64,000 nt of DNA from Sphingobacterium chuzhouense. Lineage in GTDB: Bacteria; Bacteroidota; Bacteroidia; Sphingobacteriales; Sphingobacteriaceae. The translations under genes were made by a program, and so were the position numbers. Below are positions 1 to 8,991 of this stretch, in pieces. The stretch covers positions 171,313 to 235,312 of the forward strand of contig NZ_JACNYL010000006.1 of NCBI RefSeq assembly GCF_014692525.1, written 5' to 3'. Position 1 is the first letter of the stretch. The number at the start of each line of letters is the position of its first letter. The notes under the pieces were generated by a model, which saw only the letters and a program-made list of their open reading frames with translations, was not told the DNA's origin and did not search any database.

Positions 1-568
1 GTATCTGGCTTTCAACGCGATCCACAGCACTGAACAATGCATCAATCACTGTATTTCCTGTTACGACTATATTTTCTGCCGCTATACCTTCCGATAACAG
101 ATTCGCTTTTGACGTGTCTGTTGGAGAAAAGTGAATATCCGTGAGCCGTCCCGTTAACGAGCGATTCATTTCTTCCGGAAAGGGTGACCATTTATTCCAC
201 GTCCGTAAACCTGCTTCTACGTGTGCAACTTTTGCACCTGAATAGAACGCAGCGAGTGCGGCGGCCGTAGAAGTCGTTGTATCCCCGTGAACAAAGACAT
301 AATCAGGTTTGTACTCATCTAATACCGGCTTCATACCTTCAATGATGGCTGAAGTCAAACCGTGCAGGGTTTGATTGGGTTTCATCAGATTCAAATCGAA
401 GTCTGCTTCAATTTCGAAAAAATCCAGCACTTGGTCTAACATCTCCCGATGCTGCGCGGTTAAGCAGACTTTTACATCAAAACTGTGTTTTTCTTTTTTT
501 AATGCCAAGACAAGAGGTGCCATTTTTATAGCTTCCGGTCTCGTACCAAAGGTTAATAATATCTTCAT
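1..568 (-). CDS. wecB: UDP-N-acetylglucosamine 2-epimerase, 3' end cut by window
   Basis: Interconverts UDP-GlcNAc and UDP-ManNAc in the cytoplasm, supplying an activated N-acetylmannosamine-type sugar to the polysaccharide locus. Only the first 189 codons are in the window and the C-terminus runs off the left edge. Visible family signatures are FGTRPEAIKMAPL near the N-terminus, AQHREML, VHGDTTT, HVEAGLRT and PFPEEMNR. The last three carry the Asp and two Glu residues that correspond to the catalytic acids of E. coli WecB. The start MKILLTFGTRPE is the usual one. It lies 32 bases after the stop of the toroid-protein gene and is probably the last or near-last gene of the long minus-strand polysaccharide operon. 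Confidence 0.95.
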   Translation of the reverse strand, partial: MKILLTFGTRPEAIKMAPLVLALKKEKHSFDVKVCLTAQHREMLDQVLDFFEIEADFDLNLMKPNQTLHGLTSAIIEGMKPVLDEYKPDYVFVHGDTTTSTAAALAAFYSGAKVAHVEAGLRTWNKWSPFPEEMNRSLTGRLTDIHFSPTDTSKANLLSEGIAAENIVVTGNTVIDALFSAVDRVESQI

Positions 569-600
569 GTTAATTGGTGTTTTTAGGTTATATTTTGATC

Positions 601-1785
601 CTACATATTTGTTAAGTTTATATCTCTCTCCTGTAGAAAATACTCCGAAAAAGCATAGAACATCCATGCCTGCGCCCAGCGCATATAGGGAATTTTTGAA
701 TTCCCTGTTTTTTTCAATTGGTAATAAAAGAATCCGCGTTTGTCTTGCATATTAGCAATTGTCCATGATAAAACTTTTTCTATCTGCTCCTTGTTTTCCG
801 TCCATTTACCCAAGCGAGAGAGCGTAATAATCAGTTGTGATGTAGTATGCACATCAACGGGATAAGTTTGGTTATTATAATATTTCGGAATCCCCTCGTT
901 CGTGAAAAAATTCTCCAAATAATAAGCAAGCCCCTTATCTACCGCTTCATTGAAACAATCATCACCAGAATGACATTGATAAGCAGCGATGCATTCTAGA
1001 TTATATCCTGTATGAAAATTATCGATCCACTGATGGAAAGGCAATGTACCATATGCCCAAGCTCCATTTTTCTGTTGATGCTTGCAGGCAAAGGACACAG
1101 ACTTTTTCGCCGCCTCTAGCAGCTCAGTGATACCGGTATACGTATAAATCTGACTTAATAATCTACTTCCTAATAGAGAGGCGTTATATACCTGGGTGTG
1201 ATCCAATGGTGAATAGGAAAAGGAAAAATCACCATCGTCATCATATGTGCGATTAAGATCCTTTAAGATAAAATGCTGTGTATCGATTGCTACTTCTAGA
1301 TAATCCAATTTTTTTGTCACCAGATACGCTTCCATTAACGCCGAAGCGACAAATGTTGTTGCCACCACCGTAGGCGTTCCTTTCGGCTGAAAAAATGCCC
1401 GAGCCTGCCAATCAAAATTATAGCCCCAACATGCCCCTGAATAACCTTTACTTTGTAGTTCCAGAACAATATCCGCTAGTTCTTTAATCCGATTCAAATA
1501 CTCCTCCCGTGGTTCTTTTTTATACAGGTTACAATAACCGTGTAAGAACAATCCGATACCTTTCGCATTGTATTCTTTCGATACACCTACGAATTGACGT
1601 AGATTAATAGGACTTCTTTTGAATAGTTGAATCCAAGCTAAACGCGGAAACCTATATCCCGAAAAAGGCATCGCTTGAAAGAGTCGACTATTTAGACCGT
1701 CATACGGATCCCATCCTCTAAACTGCTGTGATTCGCAATACGATTTAAGCCTTAAAAAGGCATCCACAATTATCAACTTATTCAT
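601..1785 (-). CDS. (alpha/alpha) toroid-fold protein of polysaccharide locus
   Basis: 394 residues, no signal peptide, so probably cytoplasmic. The repeated helical pattern with aromatic motifs (GWDPYDGLNS near residue 25, CWGYNFDWQ, WIDNFHTGYN, MRWAQAWM near the end) resembles six-hairpin glycosidase or terpene-cyclase-like (alpha/alpha) toroids. Homologues in Bacteroidota polysaccharide clusters are often labelled delta-aminolevulinate dehydratase; I see nothing here supporting that activity. By context it may act on a lipid-linked glycan or a sugar substituent, but the reaction is unknown. The start overlaps the end of the upstream glycosyltransferase gene by 8 bases (ATGAATAA), which suggests translational coupling. 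Confidence 0.75.
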   Translation of the reverse strand: MNKLIIVDAFLRLKSYCESQQFRGWDPYDGLNSRLFQAMPFSGYRFPRLAWIQLFKRSPINLRQFVGVSKEYNAKGIGLFLHGYCNLYKKEPREEYLNRIKELADIVLELQSKGYSGACWGYNFDWQARAFFQPKGTPTVVATTFVASALMEAYLVTKKLDYLEVAIDTQHFILKDLNRTYDDDGDFSFSYSPLDHTQVYNASLLGSRLLSQIYTYTGITELLEAAKKSVSFACKHQQKNGAWAYGTLPFHQWIDNFHTGYNLECIAAYQCHSGDDCFNEAVDKGLAYYLENFFTNEGIPKYYNNQTYPVDVHTTSQLIITLSRLGKWTENKEQIEKVLSWTIANMQDKRGFFYYQLKKTGNSKIPYMRWAQAWMFYAFSEYFLQERDINLTNM

Positions 1786-2833
1786 GGAAAATTTTTTCTA
1801 ACTTTTTAATCGTTTTTGACGCACGGAAATATTCATTGGCATATATTTTATTGAATTCGCTTATTTCGTTTCTTAGCTTTGGGTCATTCAATAAACAAAG
1901 GCAAGCATCTTTCAGCGTATGTGGAGACACTGGATGTTCAAACACATAACCCATTTTCTGATTTTCAAAGAAATCACCTATAGCTCCCACATTTGTTCCT
2001 ACAATTGGCAATCCATTCGCCATTGCCTCAAGAACACTATTTGGCATCCCCTCACTGTAAGATGGGAACACATAGCAATACGCACTTTTATATACCTCTT
2101 TCTTTTTACTTCCTGATACATACCCCAGAAATTTCACATTGTTAATACGGTGGGTAATTACGTATTCTTTCACCCTATCAAGTTCACAACCAGTACCTGC
2201 TATATGAAGCTCAACATCCTTCCTCTCCTTTAATTGCTCGAACATTTTCAACGTTTCATATATGCCCTTATATTTTTCAATCCGGGTCAAAAAAAGAATA
2301 ATTTTTTTTGACCCGAGAATACTTTTTTCGTCCTCAAAATAACTGTCATCCACAATTGTATTTGAGGTAAGGATTGCCTGAGGTCGTATATCAAGGAATT
2401 CCAGTTTTTCCCTCACATATCGGTTTAACACAATATGTTTGTGTGCTTTAAGAAAAGTATGTCTAAAAAATCGGATTCCAAACCAACCTGTAAAAAGACA
2501 TTCATTATTCGGGTTCCAACCTCTCCAAAAAATGAAAACTTTTTTCCCTCTAAATTTTCCGATCCAAGCTAACACCCCATCCCGCCAATAAGCATTTTTC
2601 GTTAAGGAAGGATTTAGTACTAACGTCGGATGCCGTGTAAAACAAATCTTTAATATGTTCCTTATTAATAACAGACCATTCAAGAACGTTTTGATAACTG
2701 GGGTTTTAATAGAAGAACTCACGTATATATACTTGATGCTGGATGAAAAATATTTTCTTCCCTCTTTGTAAAAGTTAGCCACTCCTCCTGGTAACCGTAA
2801 ATGAGGTGTCATAACTAAAATTGTTTTATTCAT
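1778..2833 (-). CDS. GT4-family glycosyltransferase
   Basis: 351-residue GT-B glycosyltransferase expected to add one sugar to the lipid-linked repeat unit on the cytoplasmic side. The C-terminal Rossmann half shows the family hallmark: a glycine-rich stretch (FLGYVSG), then FPSYSEGMPNSVLEAMANG around residues 257-275, with the E-x7-E nucleotide-sugar motif, and PIVGTNVGAI. The N-terminus MNKTILVMTPHLRLPGG is the usual first beta strand plus glycine loop. It overlaps the genes on both sides by 8 bases, so it sits inside a tightly coupled block. Donor and acceptor cannot be read from the sequence. Confidence 0.9.
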   Translation of the reverse strand: MNKTILVMTPHLRLPGGVANFYKEGRKYFSSSIKYIYVSSSIKTPVIKTFLNGLLLIRNILKICFTRHPTLVLNPSLTKNAYWRDGVLAWIGKFRGKKVFIFWRGWNPNNECLFTGWFGIRFFRHTFLKAHKHIVLNRYVREKLEFLDIRPQAILTSNTIVDDSYFEDEKSILGSKKIILFLTRIEKYKGIYETLKMFEQLKERKDVELHIAGTGCELDRVKEYVITHRINNVKFLGYVSGSKKKEVYKSAYCYVFPSYSEGMPNSVLEAMANGLPIVGTNVGAIGDFFENQKMGYVFEHPVSPHTLKDACLCLLNDPKLRNEISEFNKIYANEYFRASKTIKKLEKIFHE

Positions 2834-3938
2834 AACAACTCCCGTTATCTACGTCTTCTACTAGCGAACGACTCTTGTATTCCTTAATAAATTCGCTAAT
2901 ACGCAAATTGCATAAGTTATTTTGACAAAATTGTCCTTCTTCAAATTTCCACTCGCCTGTATTGTAAAATAAACGTCCACTGCGCCCCTCCACTAATAAA
3001 AGTTCTCGGTCGTCTTTTTGCCCGAAATACGGCTGTATCTCGTTTACATATAGCTTATTATGCTGATCAATAAAGATATCAATCGCGACATATTTAAAGT
3101 CATAGGTATTACCAAGATCTCGAACCAATTCCAAACAATCCAACGGAGGCATCCCATACCCAAATTTTTGTGACCCACTATGGTATTCACCTTCTGCTAT
3201 TTTTTGAAAAGCAAAATAATAATCTCCGATACGGATAATACGCCATTCTCGAACTTTAGGAATGAATTCTTGTAATATGATGTAACCGTGTTCTTTATCC
3301 AGTAGATTCTTTTTATATGTCCTTATTCCCTTCGAAAAGGATTTATCAATCATTTTCGAAAGCGAATGTCTATTTTTAAGAATCTTTACCCCCGAAGCCC
3401 CTGACCCCATACTAGATTTATAAACAATTGGGAAAGAAATTTCACCGATATTATTCAACAGTTCATTTTTGTCATAATATATATACGTCGTAGGATAAGA
3501 AACCTTGTGAATAGCTAGCCATTCTAATGTTCTCAACTTATTTTCCCATAACCATGTGGAAGTTGGTGAGGGGAAGACGGGAGTTGTTTTGTTAGAGGCA
3601 AATAAACGAATACGGTTATCGAACATATCCTTCCAAGGTGAATATTGTACCGAGGGACGATAAACGATAAAGTCGAGCTCTTTGTCGTATATCCCCTCTC
3701 TCCAGTTCACTGAGAAAATATCGATAACCTTGAAAGAGATTCTCTGCTCTAAACAAGCTTTAACGTATAAAGCATGAAGCCCCCACTTCTCTTTTAGTAT
3801 CCCGATCATTACAGGTGATTCATCAAAATGTTGCTCTTTATAAGCAAGGACGTCTCTATACTTCTGTATATTTTTCTTCTCCCGAAGTGAGAAAAAACTA
3901 AAATAATAACCCAAAAATATTTTTAACGATTTATTCAT
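2826..3938 (-). CDS. ATP-grasp ligase-like protein of polysaccharide locus
   Basis: 370 residues. The central and C-terminal parts look like an ATP-grasp fold: FPIVYKSSMGSGASGVKIL (phosphate-binding glycine loop and its lysine), ILQEFIPKVREWRI (adenine-side strand), and VAIDIFIDQ followed by YVNEIQPYFG, where the Asp and Glu/Asn would bind magnesium. ATP-grasp enzymes join a carboxylate to an amine or thiol through an acyl phosphate. In a polysaccharide locus this suggests attaching an amino acid or amine to a sugar carboxylate. That role is inferred; the substrate is unknown. It overlaps both neighbours by 8 bases with the same ATGAATAA junction. Confidence 0.72.
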   Translation of the reverse strand: MNKSLKIFLGYYFSFFSLREKKNIQKYRDVLAYKEQHFDESPVMIGILKEKWGLHALYVKACLEQRISFKVIDIFSVNWREGIYDKELDFIVYRPSVQYSPWKDMFDNRIRLFASNKTTPVFPSPTSTWLWENKLRTLEWLAIHKVSYPTTYIYYDKNELLNNIGEISFPIVYKSSMGSGASGVKILKNRHSLSKMIDKSFSKGIRTYKKNLLDKEHGYIILQEFIPKVREWRIIRIGDYYFAFQKIAEGEYHSGSQKFGYGMPPLDCLELVRDLGNTYDFKYVAIDIFIDQHNKLYVNEIQPYFGQKDDRELLLVEGRSGRLFYNTGEWKFEEGQFCQNNLCNLRISEFIKEYKSRSLVEDVDNGSCYE

Positions 3939-5148
3939 ATACGTTTGTTTGATTGTTTTTTTGCCGGCGTGATGCGCCGTTGTTTCTACTATGAGATTTT
4001 ATTTTACTACCTTGTTGGAGCATTTGGAATGAGAAAAAAGCCAAACCAATCCCAAGTAATATGGCTTTAGGAGTATTTAGGATAAAGGAATAGATCGTGG
4101 TAAACGAAAAAATAACATAGAACATTAAAAAAACGGGAAAAAACCCGCTCTTCTCTTTATAAAGAAAGTATAGAAGACGTAGTTGGAGGATATGTAAAAA
4201 TATCATAAACAATATGCCGAAAATCCCAAAGTCATATGCGTATTGCAACCACTCACTGTGAGCCGTAACTCCAATGCTGTGACGGTCGTTAGAAAGATAA
4301 ATAGCGGTAAATTTTTGTACTGAATTGATTCCGTTTCCGAAAACAAAATTTTCAAAATCACTGTTGAGATAACTATTAACAATTCCCTCGTACATTACAT
4401 CTCTACCCGAAGCTCCGGTGTCCTGTAAACGATTTTCTATAATGTCCCATCGCGCATACATCGCCAGAACCACAAATAGCGCGATTAATAGCCCTGGTAA
4501 TATAAGCTGTCCCTTATTTTTCGTTTTAGATGAGGTTAAACTCGCGAAATAAAATGCGAAAAAAGAAGCTAGCATAGCAATAATAGCTCCTCTTTTTATA
4601 GTGAAAATAATTGCTATGACACAAATCGCTAACACAACTTGAATTCTTCTGTCTTTTCTAAACATCATGAGCAACGGAATACACCATAAGAGCAAATAAG
4701 CACTGGCTGTGTTATAGTCTCCCTCTTCTAGCTGTCGGACGCGCAAAAAAGTAAATGCTGCTGCGATAATCACCGTTAGAATCAACATCTTTTTCAATTG
4801 CTCAGGTTTAATTAATCCATATTGAAAAAAAGAATAAAACACCAGCGTTCCCAATATCCAATAAGCGACACGAACGCTGAAATAGAGATTAATAAGAACA
4901 GAATCCGAGAATAAAGAATAAATTAGAAACAGACCTAAAAAGTAAAGCAAGATTGTCTTAAACAAAAACCTACTAGATTTTAAGGTTAGTAAGACATAGA
5001 GAAATAGCCCCAAGCTAGCCCCTTTCATATATAAACCTGCTTGGAAATTTGTAATTTCAAATTCAAACAACCAATCTGCCAGTACCGTCGCAGGAATGGA
5101 AAAAACAATAATGTTTACGAGATTTTTATAGTCTGATCTTTGTTCCAC
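3931..5148 (-). CDS. O-antigen ligase/polymerase-like membrane protein (Wzy)
   Basis: 405 residues, mostly hydrophobic, with roughly ten predicted membrane spans and a larger periplasmic loop near residues 230-290 containing a conserved-looking arginine and histidine segment (GRDVMYEGIVN and HSIGVTAHSEW). This layout is typical of Wzy polymerases and WaaL ligases. As it is the only such protein in a locus that also has Wzx and Wzc, polymerisation of the repeat unit in the periplasm is the best guess. It ends 8 bases inside the next gene and begins 7 bases after the deacetylase-like gene. Wzy proteins diverge quickly, so no symbol is given. Confidence 0.82.
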   Translation of the reverse strand: MEQRSDYKNLVNIIVFSIPATVLADWLFEFEITNFQAGLYMKGASLGLFLYVLLTLKSSRFLFKTILLYFLGLFLIYSLFSDSVLINLYFSVRVAYWILGTLVFYSFFQYGLIKPEQLKKMLILTVIIAAAFTFLRVRQLEEGDYNTASAYLLLWCIPLLMMFRKDRRIQVVLAICVIAIIFTIKRGAIIAMLASFFAFYFASLTSSKTKNKGQLILPGLLIALFVVLAMYARWDIIENRLQDTGASGRDVMYEGIVNSYLNSDFENFVFGNGINSVQKFTAIYLSNDRHSIGVTAHSEWLQYAYDFGIFGILFMIFLHILQLRLLYFLYKEKSGFFPVFLMFYVIFSFTTIYSFILNTPKAILLGIGLAFFSFQMLQQGSKIKSHSRNNGASRRQKNNQTNVYE

Positions 5149-5155
5149 TCTACTA

Positions 5156-6292
5156 TTAGTCTTGATAAATCATATCTCCCAATTGTGTACTATTGAGATA
5201 GATTATATTTGGCCATTTGCGTTCTATTTCTGTTAATAGTTTATTGAGCTGTTTCAAGCTATTTTCACGCATTTCTGCTTTTATCGAACCAACATAATTT
5301 ACTCTGTGCGTCGAAATAATTGCAGGTATATTGAGTTGTAAAGCTCTTTCAACCTCGTTAAAAGTTGAATGCCAATAGTTTTCCTTTGTAGACTTAGCTG
5401 GTTCAAACGTACAGTTTCTGACCAAATAAAGCATTTGTCCGTTTTTAGATTTTTCACCTAAAAAGTGAGGAATATACTTAACTCTGTCTTCCCAATGGTG
5501 TTCTTGTAGAAAGCCCCCCTGAATGTATTTTACGCCGAGGCTAGCCCAAATCTTTTCGGTAGTATCCGTCCATCCACAGTTAGGTGCGATGGAAGATTTA
5601 GACTTAAATCCTAAAAGTTTTTCGAAAAGCTCAAAAGCCTCCGTAATTAATAAATTTTGATCTATACCTCGTTTCATCAGCTCCTCGTGATCCATATATA
5701 TAGGGCTGTAATAACTAGTTCCTCTCTTTGATACCAATTTTGGTACCCCACACATTCCCAAAGCGTATGTTTCTAATGCCTCTTTTACTTCGCTACGTAA
5801 ATCTTGCATCCATTTCCAATATTTTACATGCTCCCGAGCATGCACTTGAGGAATAAATAACCGTTCGTTATAGCCTAATTTCCATAGATCCAATAGCCGC
5901 GCACTGTCAACATGTTTTAACAGAGTCTTTTCTAAAGTTTCATAGTGATATTCTCCGTATTCACTTTCCTTTATTAAATCAAAATTAGGATTTGCGAGAA
6001 TAACGTTAGCTGTAAAACATGGGGCATTTCCCAGAGAATCTCTATGAGACTGTAATACGTTAAATAACTCTTCTAGGTCTTGATTAGACTCTAGTGCATC
6101 AAAAGAGTAGGGGGATTGACCTAGGTCATAACCTTTCCGTTCTAAGTAATTGATAGCTGTCCGATTAGAACTTCGTATCGCTCCCCAATCGTCACTTTCA
6201 AAAACAACAATTTTAGGTTGCAATCGGCGCGCTCGATAATACATCAACATTCTCGCCCTAACCGAATTTAAATTTCTCCTTAATTTATTCAC
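5156..6292 (-). CDS. NodB-like polysaccharide deacetylase family protein
   Basis: 378 residues. The motif FESDDWGAIR near residue 31 corresponds to the first NodB motif with its paired aspartates. IPQVHAREH near the middle and ISTHRVNYVG near the C-terminus supply candidate metal-binding histidines. There is no signal peptide, so it would act in the cytoplasm on sugar or lipid-linked intermediates, unlike secreted deacetylases. The first available start is GTG at 6292. An ATG 14 codons downstream is the alternative. A Shine-Dalgarno-like AAGGAG lies inside the reading frame between them, so the start is unsure. It follows the GNAT gene by 12 bases. Confidence 0.75.
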   Translation of the reverse strand: MNKLRRNLNSVRARMLMYYRARRLQPKIVVFESDDWGAIRSSNRTAINYLERKGYDLGQSPYSFDALESNQDLEELFNVLQSHRDSLGNAPCFTANVILANPNFDLIKESEYGEYHYETLEKTLLKHVDSARLLDLWKLGYNERLFIPQVHAREHVKYWKWMQDLRSEVKEALETYALGMCGVPKLVSKRGTSYYSPIYMDHEELMKRGIDQNLLITEAFELFEKLLGFKSKSSIAPNCGWTDTTEKIWASLGVKYIQGGFLQEHHWEDRVKYIPHFLGEKSKNGQMLYLVRNCTFEPAKSTKENYWHSTFNEVERALQLNIPAIISTHRVNYVGSIKAEMRENSLKQLNKLLTEIERKWPNIIYLNSTQLGDMIYQD

Positions 6293-6304
6293 GTTATAGA
6301 ATGT

Positions 6305-6967
6305 TTAATTTATAAGTTGTTTTTGACTAAAGCCTAGCATTATCATATCAGTAACTTCCCTTTTGCGTATTAGCTTAATCTTCCTATTGGACCATTTACC
6401 AAACCACGTAGCGTGTCGTACCAGCAGGGCTTCTTCAAAGCCGTACATCTTTAGATTTCTTATAGCATATCGGTTTTCGCGAATAACAAAAACTATAGCA
6501 AGATGTCCTAAAGGAATTTCTGCGATTCTAACTTGGTTAATTATCTTACCTAACGATTCTCCTCTATATTCGGATTTCACAAATAAATTTTTAAGTATAT
6601 GCACCCCATTTGGCAGTAAATACTCATAATCGCTATAAGTATACGTTCCATTGGTTTGGGTAAAGCCCCAAGCGGCTAGTTTCTGATTTCTTTCAATATA
6701 ATAGCCCTTTGTATTGCTCTCCAGAAATTTCTTGAAAACTGTGAACTCTTTGCTTGTTATATCTCCATTTGCTTTCCATTTCTGTAAATCGTCTTCGTTA
6801 AATCTCTTTACATCTTCATGATTATCAATAGCTTTATCTCGTTTTGGCAAAGCGAGGATGATATATTTTTGAGATCGATATACAAAGCCCACTAGTTTTT
6901 TTATGCCCGATTTTAATGTCTGCAATAGTCCAAATTGTTTGACATGGTCGACAATTTTATTTCCCAT
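6305..6967 (-). CDS. GNAT-like acyltransferase
   Basis: 220 residues. The middle (about residues 95-185) resembles a GNAT fold: a strand carrying YIERNQKLAAWGF, then VKSEYRGESLGKII, which is the R/Q-x-x-G-x-G/A acyl-CoA loop position, followed by NRYAIRNLKMYGFEEA, the usual late helix with an asparagine and a GF turn. It probably transfers an acyl group to an amino sugar during repeat-unit synthesis, in keeping with its place between a FemAB/CelD-like acyltransferase and a deacetylase-like enzyme. The substrate is unknown. It starts one base after the upstream gene's stop. Confidence 0.65.
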   Translation of the reverse strand: MGNKIVDHVKQFGLLQTLKSGIKKLVGFVYRSQKYIILALPKRDKAIDNHEDVKRFNEDDLQKWKANGDITSKEFTVFKKFLESNTKGYYIERNQKLAAWGFTQTNGTYTYSDYEYLLPNGVHILKNLFVKSEYRGESLGKIINQVRIAEIPLGHLAIVFVIRENRYAIRNLKMYGFEEALLVRHATWFGKWSNRKIKLIRKREVTDMIMLGFSQKQLIN

Positions 6968-6968
6968 A

Positions 6969-8057
6969 CTATTTTCTTCCCTTTTTGTAGTATTTGTGAT
7001 AATATGTTTTTAACATTTCTCTATACTTTACACGATACAACAAGTAAATATTAGCTAGGGGGGAGCTTGAGGAAGCAAAAAATTCGTAATTTGGTTTGAC
7101 CCGATTATCTAGTGTCCAATCCCTCTTATAGGAGTAATCTCCGGCTCCATGATTAATCATGCTAAACCCCATCGGTATGAGTATTTCGATTAACTTTCCT
7201 GTCATAATAGAACCGAGACCAAATTTTGCAAAATCAACATCAAAACATATTTTCCAATCGTAATAACATTGTTGATGTAAAAAACCAATTCTATATCCTA
7301 TTATTCTACCATCTAAACGAAGAATCGCCATCAGGGCTTTCTTCTTTTCTAAACAAGCAGTATATGCTTCCTCTCGGCACCTATATACCAATTCATCGGG
7401 CAGCTTCGTGTCAACATTTTGCCATCTCCGTTCATATATTTCTCTGAACAGAGATTGATTATGCTTATAAAATTCCGGGTCCTGACTAACTTCAAAAGAC
7501 AAGCTTCCCAATTCCTCTAATCGCCGTTGTCTTCTACGATAATCACTTCTGACCTTACCATCAATACGTTTTAAATATGTATCGAAATTTACATTTGAAA
7601 AGTCGGAGAGAGGACATCCTATTAAGTATTTATCGCGATAATTGATACTTTTTAAAAAGTAATATAATTCAGACTCTTTTTGTACGTTGGTAATCTTTAC
7701 AAAATTAAAATCCTGGAATTTGCTAATATGTTTAAACATAATTTGCAAAATTTCACGTTGAGAATAAGCCCCGTCAATTATTATTTCAAATTTGTCTCCA
7801 TAGTGAATCGGAATAGATGCTAATACTGTTATTCCCAATCGTTTTTCCAAACAAAAGGGAGCAATTGCAATCGCCCTATTTTCATCATACAGCACGATTA
7901 CATGTAATTTTTTTCCCTCTACTCGAAGACGCCACCAAGGTTCAATCCATTCATAATACATTTGAGGGAATACATCAGATTCCTCTCCTAACCTTATCCA
8001 AGCTTCCTTTAATTCCCGATTATGGATATCTTTAAATATTTTTATTTCCATACTCAT
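6969..8057 (-). CDS. CelD/FemAB-like GNAT acetyltransferase (BcsL family)
   Basis: About 362 residues. The pattern FDTYLKRIDGKVRSDYRRR followed by a lysine/arginine-rich helix, SLFREIYERRW, then a C-terminal GNAT half with GRIIGYRIGF and MINHGAGDYSYKRDW matches the Acetyltransf_6 (CelD/BioF2-like) family common in exopolysaccharide clusters. It likely N- or O-acylates a sugar precursor. The longest frame begins with TTG at 8069. I prefer ATG at 8057 (MSMEIKIF), which is preceded by GGATAATGAG, with ATG at 8051 as a second option. The gene sits 4 bases after the GT2 gene. Confidence 0.82.
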   Translation of the reverse strand: MSMEIKIFKDIHNRELKEAWIRLGEESDVFPQMYYEWIEPWWRLRVEGKKLHVIVLYDENRAIAIAPFCLEKRLGITVLASIPIHYGDKFEIIIDGAYSQREILQIMFKHISKFQDFNFVKITNVQKESELYYFLKSINYRDKYLIGCPLSDFSNVNFDTYLKRIDGKVRSDYRRRQRRLEELGSLSFEVSQDPEFYKHNQSLFREIYERRWQNVDTKLPDELVYRCREEAYTACLEKKKALMAILRLDGRIIGYRIGFLHQQCYYDWKICFDVDFAKFGLGSIMTGKLIEILIPMGFSMINHGAGDYSYKRDWTLDNRVKPNYEFFASSSSPLANIYLLYRVKYREMLKTYYHKYYKKGRK

Positions 8058-8061
8058 CTCA

Positions 8062-8991
8062 TTATCCAATTTTTATCTGTTTTATAATCTTTATTAAAAC
8101 CGGAAATGTGGTAATTAACAACAGTAAACTACGATATTCGATGCCAAGAACATTTAAATACCCTCGTCTTATTGCGTGTAAAGCTTCAGTATCGTCATGT
8201 GTAATCGAGGTTCTTATTCGTCTCTCTAACCAAAATCTAATACGTGGTTGAGCTCTTTTTACATATAAATCTCCTAACTTTCTAGCTGTGTCTTGACATT
8301 GCTCAATCCACCGAATAAATCTATTGAAATCTCTCTTTTTTGTGAATGAAATCGATTTGTCTCTTCGATATATTTTCGCGCCCGCGGCGTGCGTGTAACC
8401 AACTTCAGGATAATGCAATCCTATTCGGAACCACATGTCCAGATCCTGTCCGTTCTTCATGCTTTCATCAAACAGACCGACTTTTTCAAATACTTGTCTG
8501 TGAATAATAAACGTATCTGTTGTAAAAAAACCGTAAGGAGGAACAGTGTTCAAATAATCGCTGAAATAACAATTATCAATTAGCAGGTCTTTAGAGCATT
8601 TTTTATATTTATGAATTAGTTTTCCTGAACGTTCATTGTAGCTGTCAGCAGGTGCTCCATACCACATCAAGGTTTGCCTTTTTGCTATTGTTAATACAAA
8701 GTTTTCCAAATGTCCTTCTATCCATTCATCATCCGAATCTAAAAAAGCGACCCAATCGCCTTTTGCCTGAGTAACACCCAAGTTTCTAGCACTACTTGCT
8801 CCTCCATTTTTCTTATGTAGATAGATTACATTATCTCCATAAGCTTGAATAAGCTCGGCCGTATTATCTGTCGAACCATCATCGACAACTATAATCTCAT
8901 ATGGTTTAAAGGTTTGACTAAGTACACTATTGATGCTGCGATTAATATATTTTTCTACATTATATGCTGTAATTATTGTCGTTATTTTCAT
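8062..8991 (-). CDS. GT2-family glycosyltransferase
   Basis: 309-residue GT-A glycosyltransferase. It shows the canonical N-terminus TTIITAYNVEKYINRSINS, the nucleotide-binding VDDGSTDNTAEL near residue 36, and the metal-binding DxD-type motif AFLDSDDEW near residue 94. The acceptor region includes GLFDESMKNGQDLDMWFR, where the ED/QD-type catalytic base lies. It adds one sugar from a nucleotide donor to the growing repeat unit at the inner membrane. It overlaps the wzx stop by 4 bases (ATGA). Confidence 0.93.
   Translation of the reverse strand: MKITTIITAYNVEKYINRSINSVLSQTFKPYEIIVVDDGSTDNTAELIQAYGDNVIYLHKKNGGASSARNLGVTQAKGDWVAFLDSDDEWIEGHLENFVLTIAKRQTLMWYGAPADSYNERSGKLIHKYKKCSKDLLIDNCYFSDYLNTVPPYGFFTTDTFIIHRQVFEKVGLFDESMKNGQDLDMWFRIGLHYPEVGYTHAAGAKIYRRDKSISFTKKRDFNRFIRWIEQCQDTARKLGDLYVKRAQPRIRFWLERRIRTSITHDDTEALHAIRRGYLNVLGIEYRSLLLLITTFPVLIKIIKQIKIG

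Noticed and set aside
375..755. 126-codon plus-strand frame at the left edge
   Set aside because: It spans the antisense of wecB and the end of the toroid gene and has no recognisable features.
601..1785. Delta-aminolevulinate dehydratase, a label often given to similar proteins
   Set aside because: The zinc/Schiff-base lysine motifs of that enzyme are absent and the helical-repeat pattern fits an (alpha/alpha) toroid.
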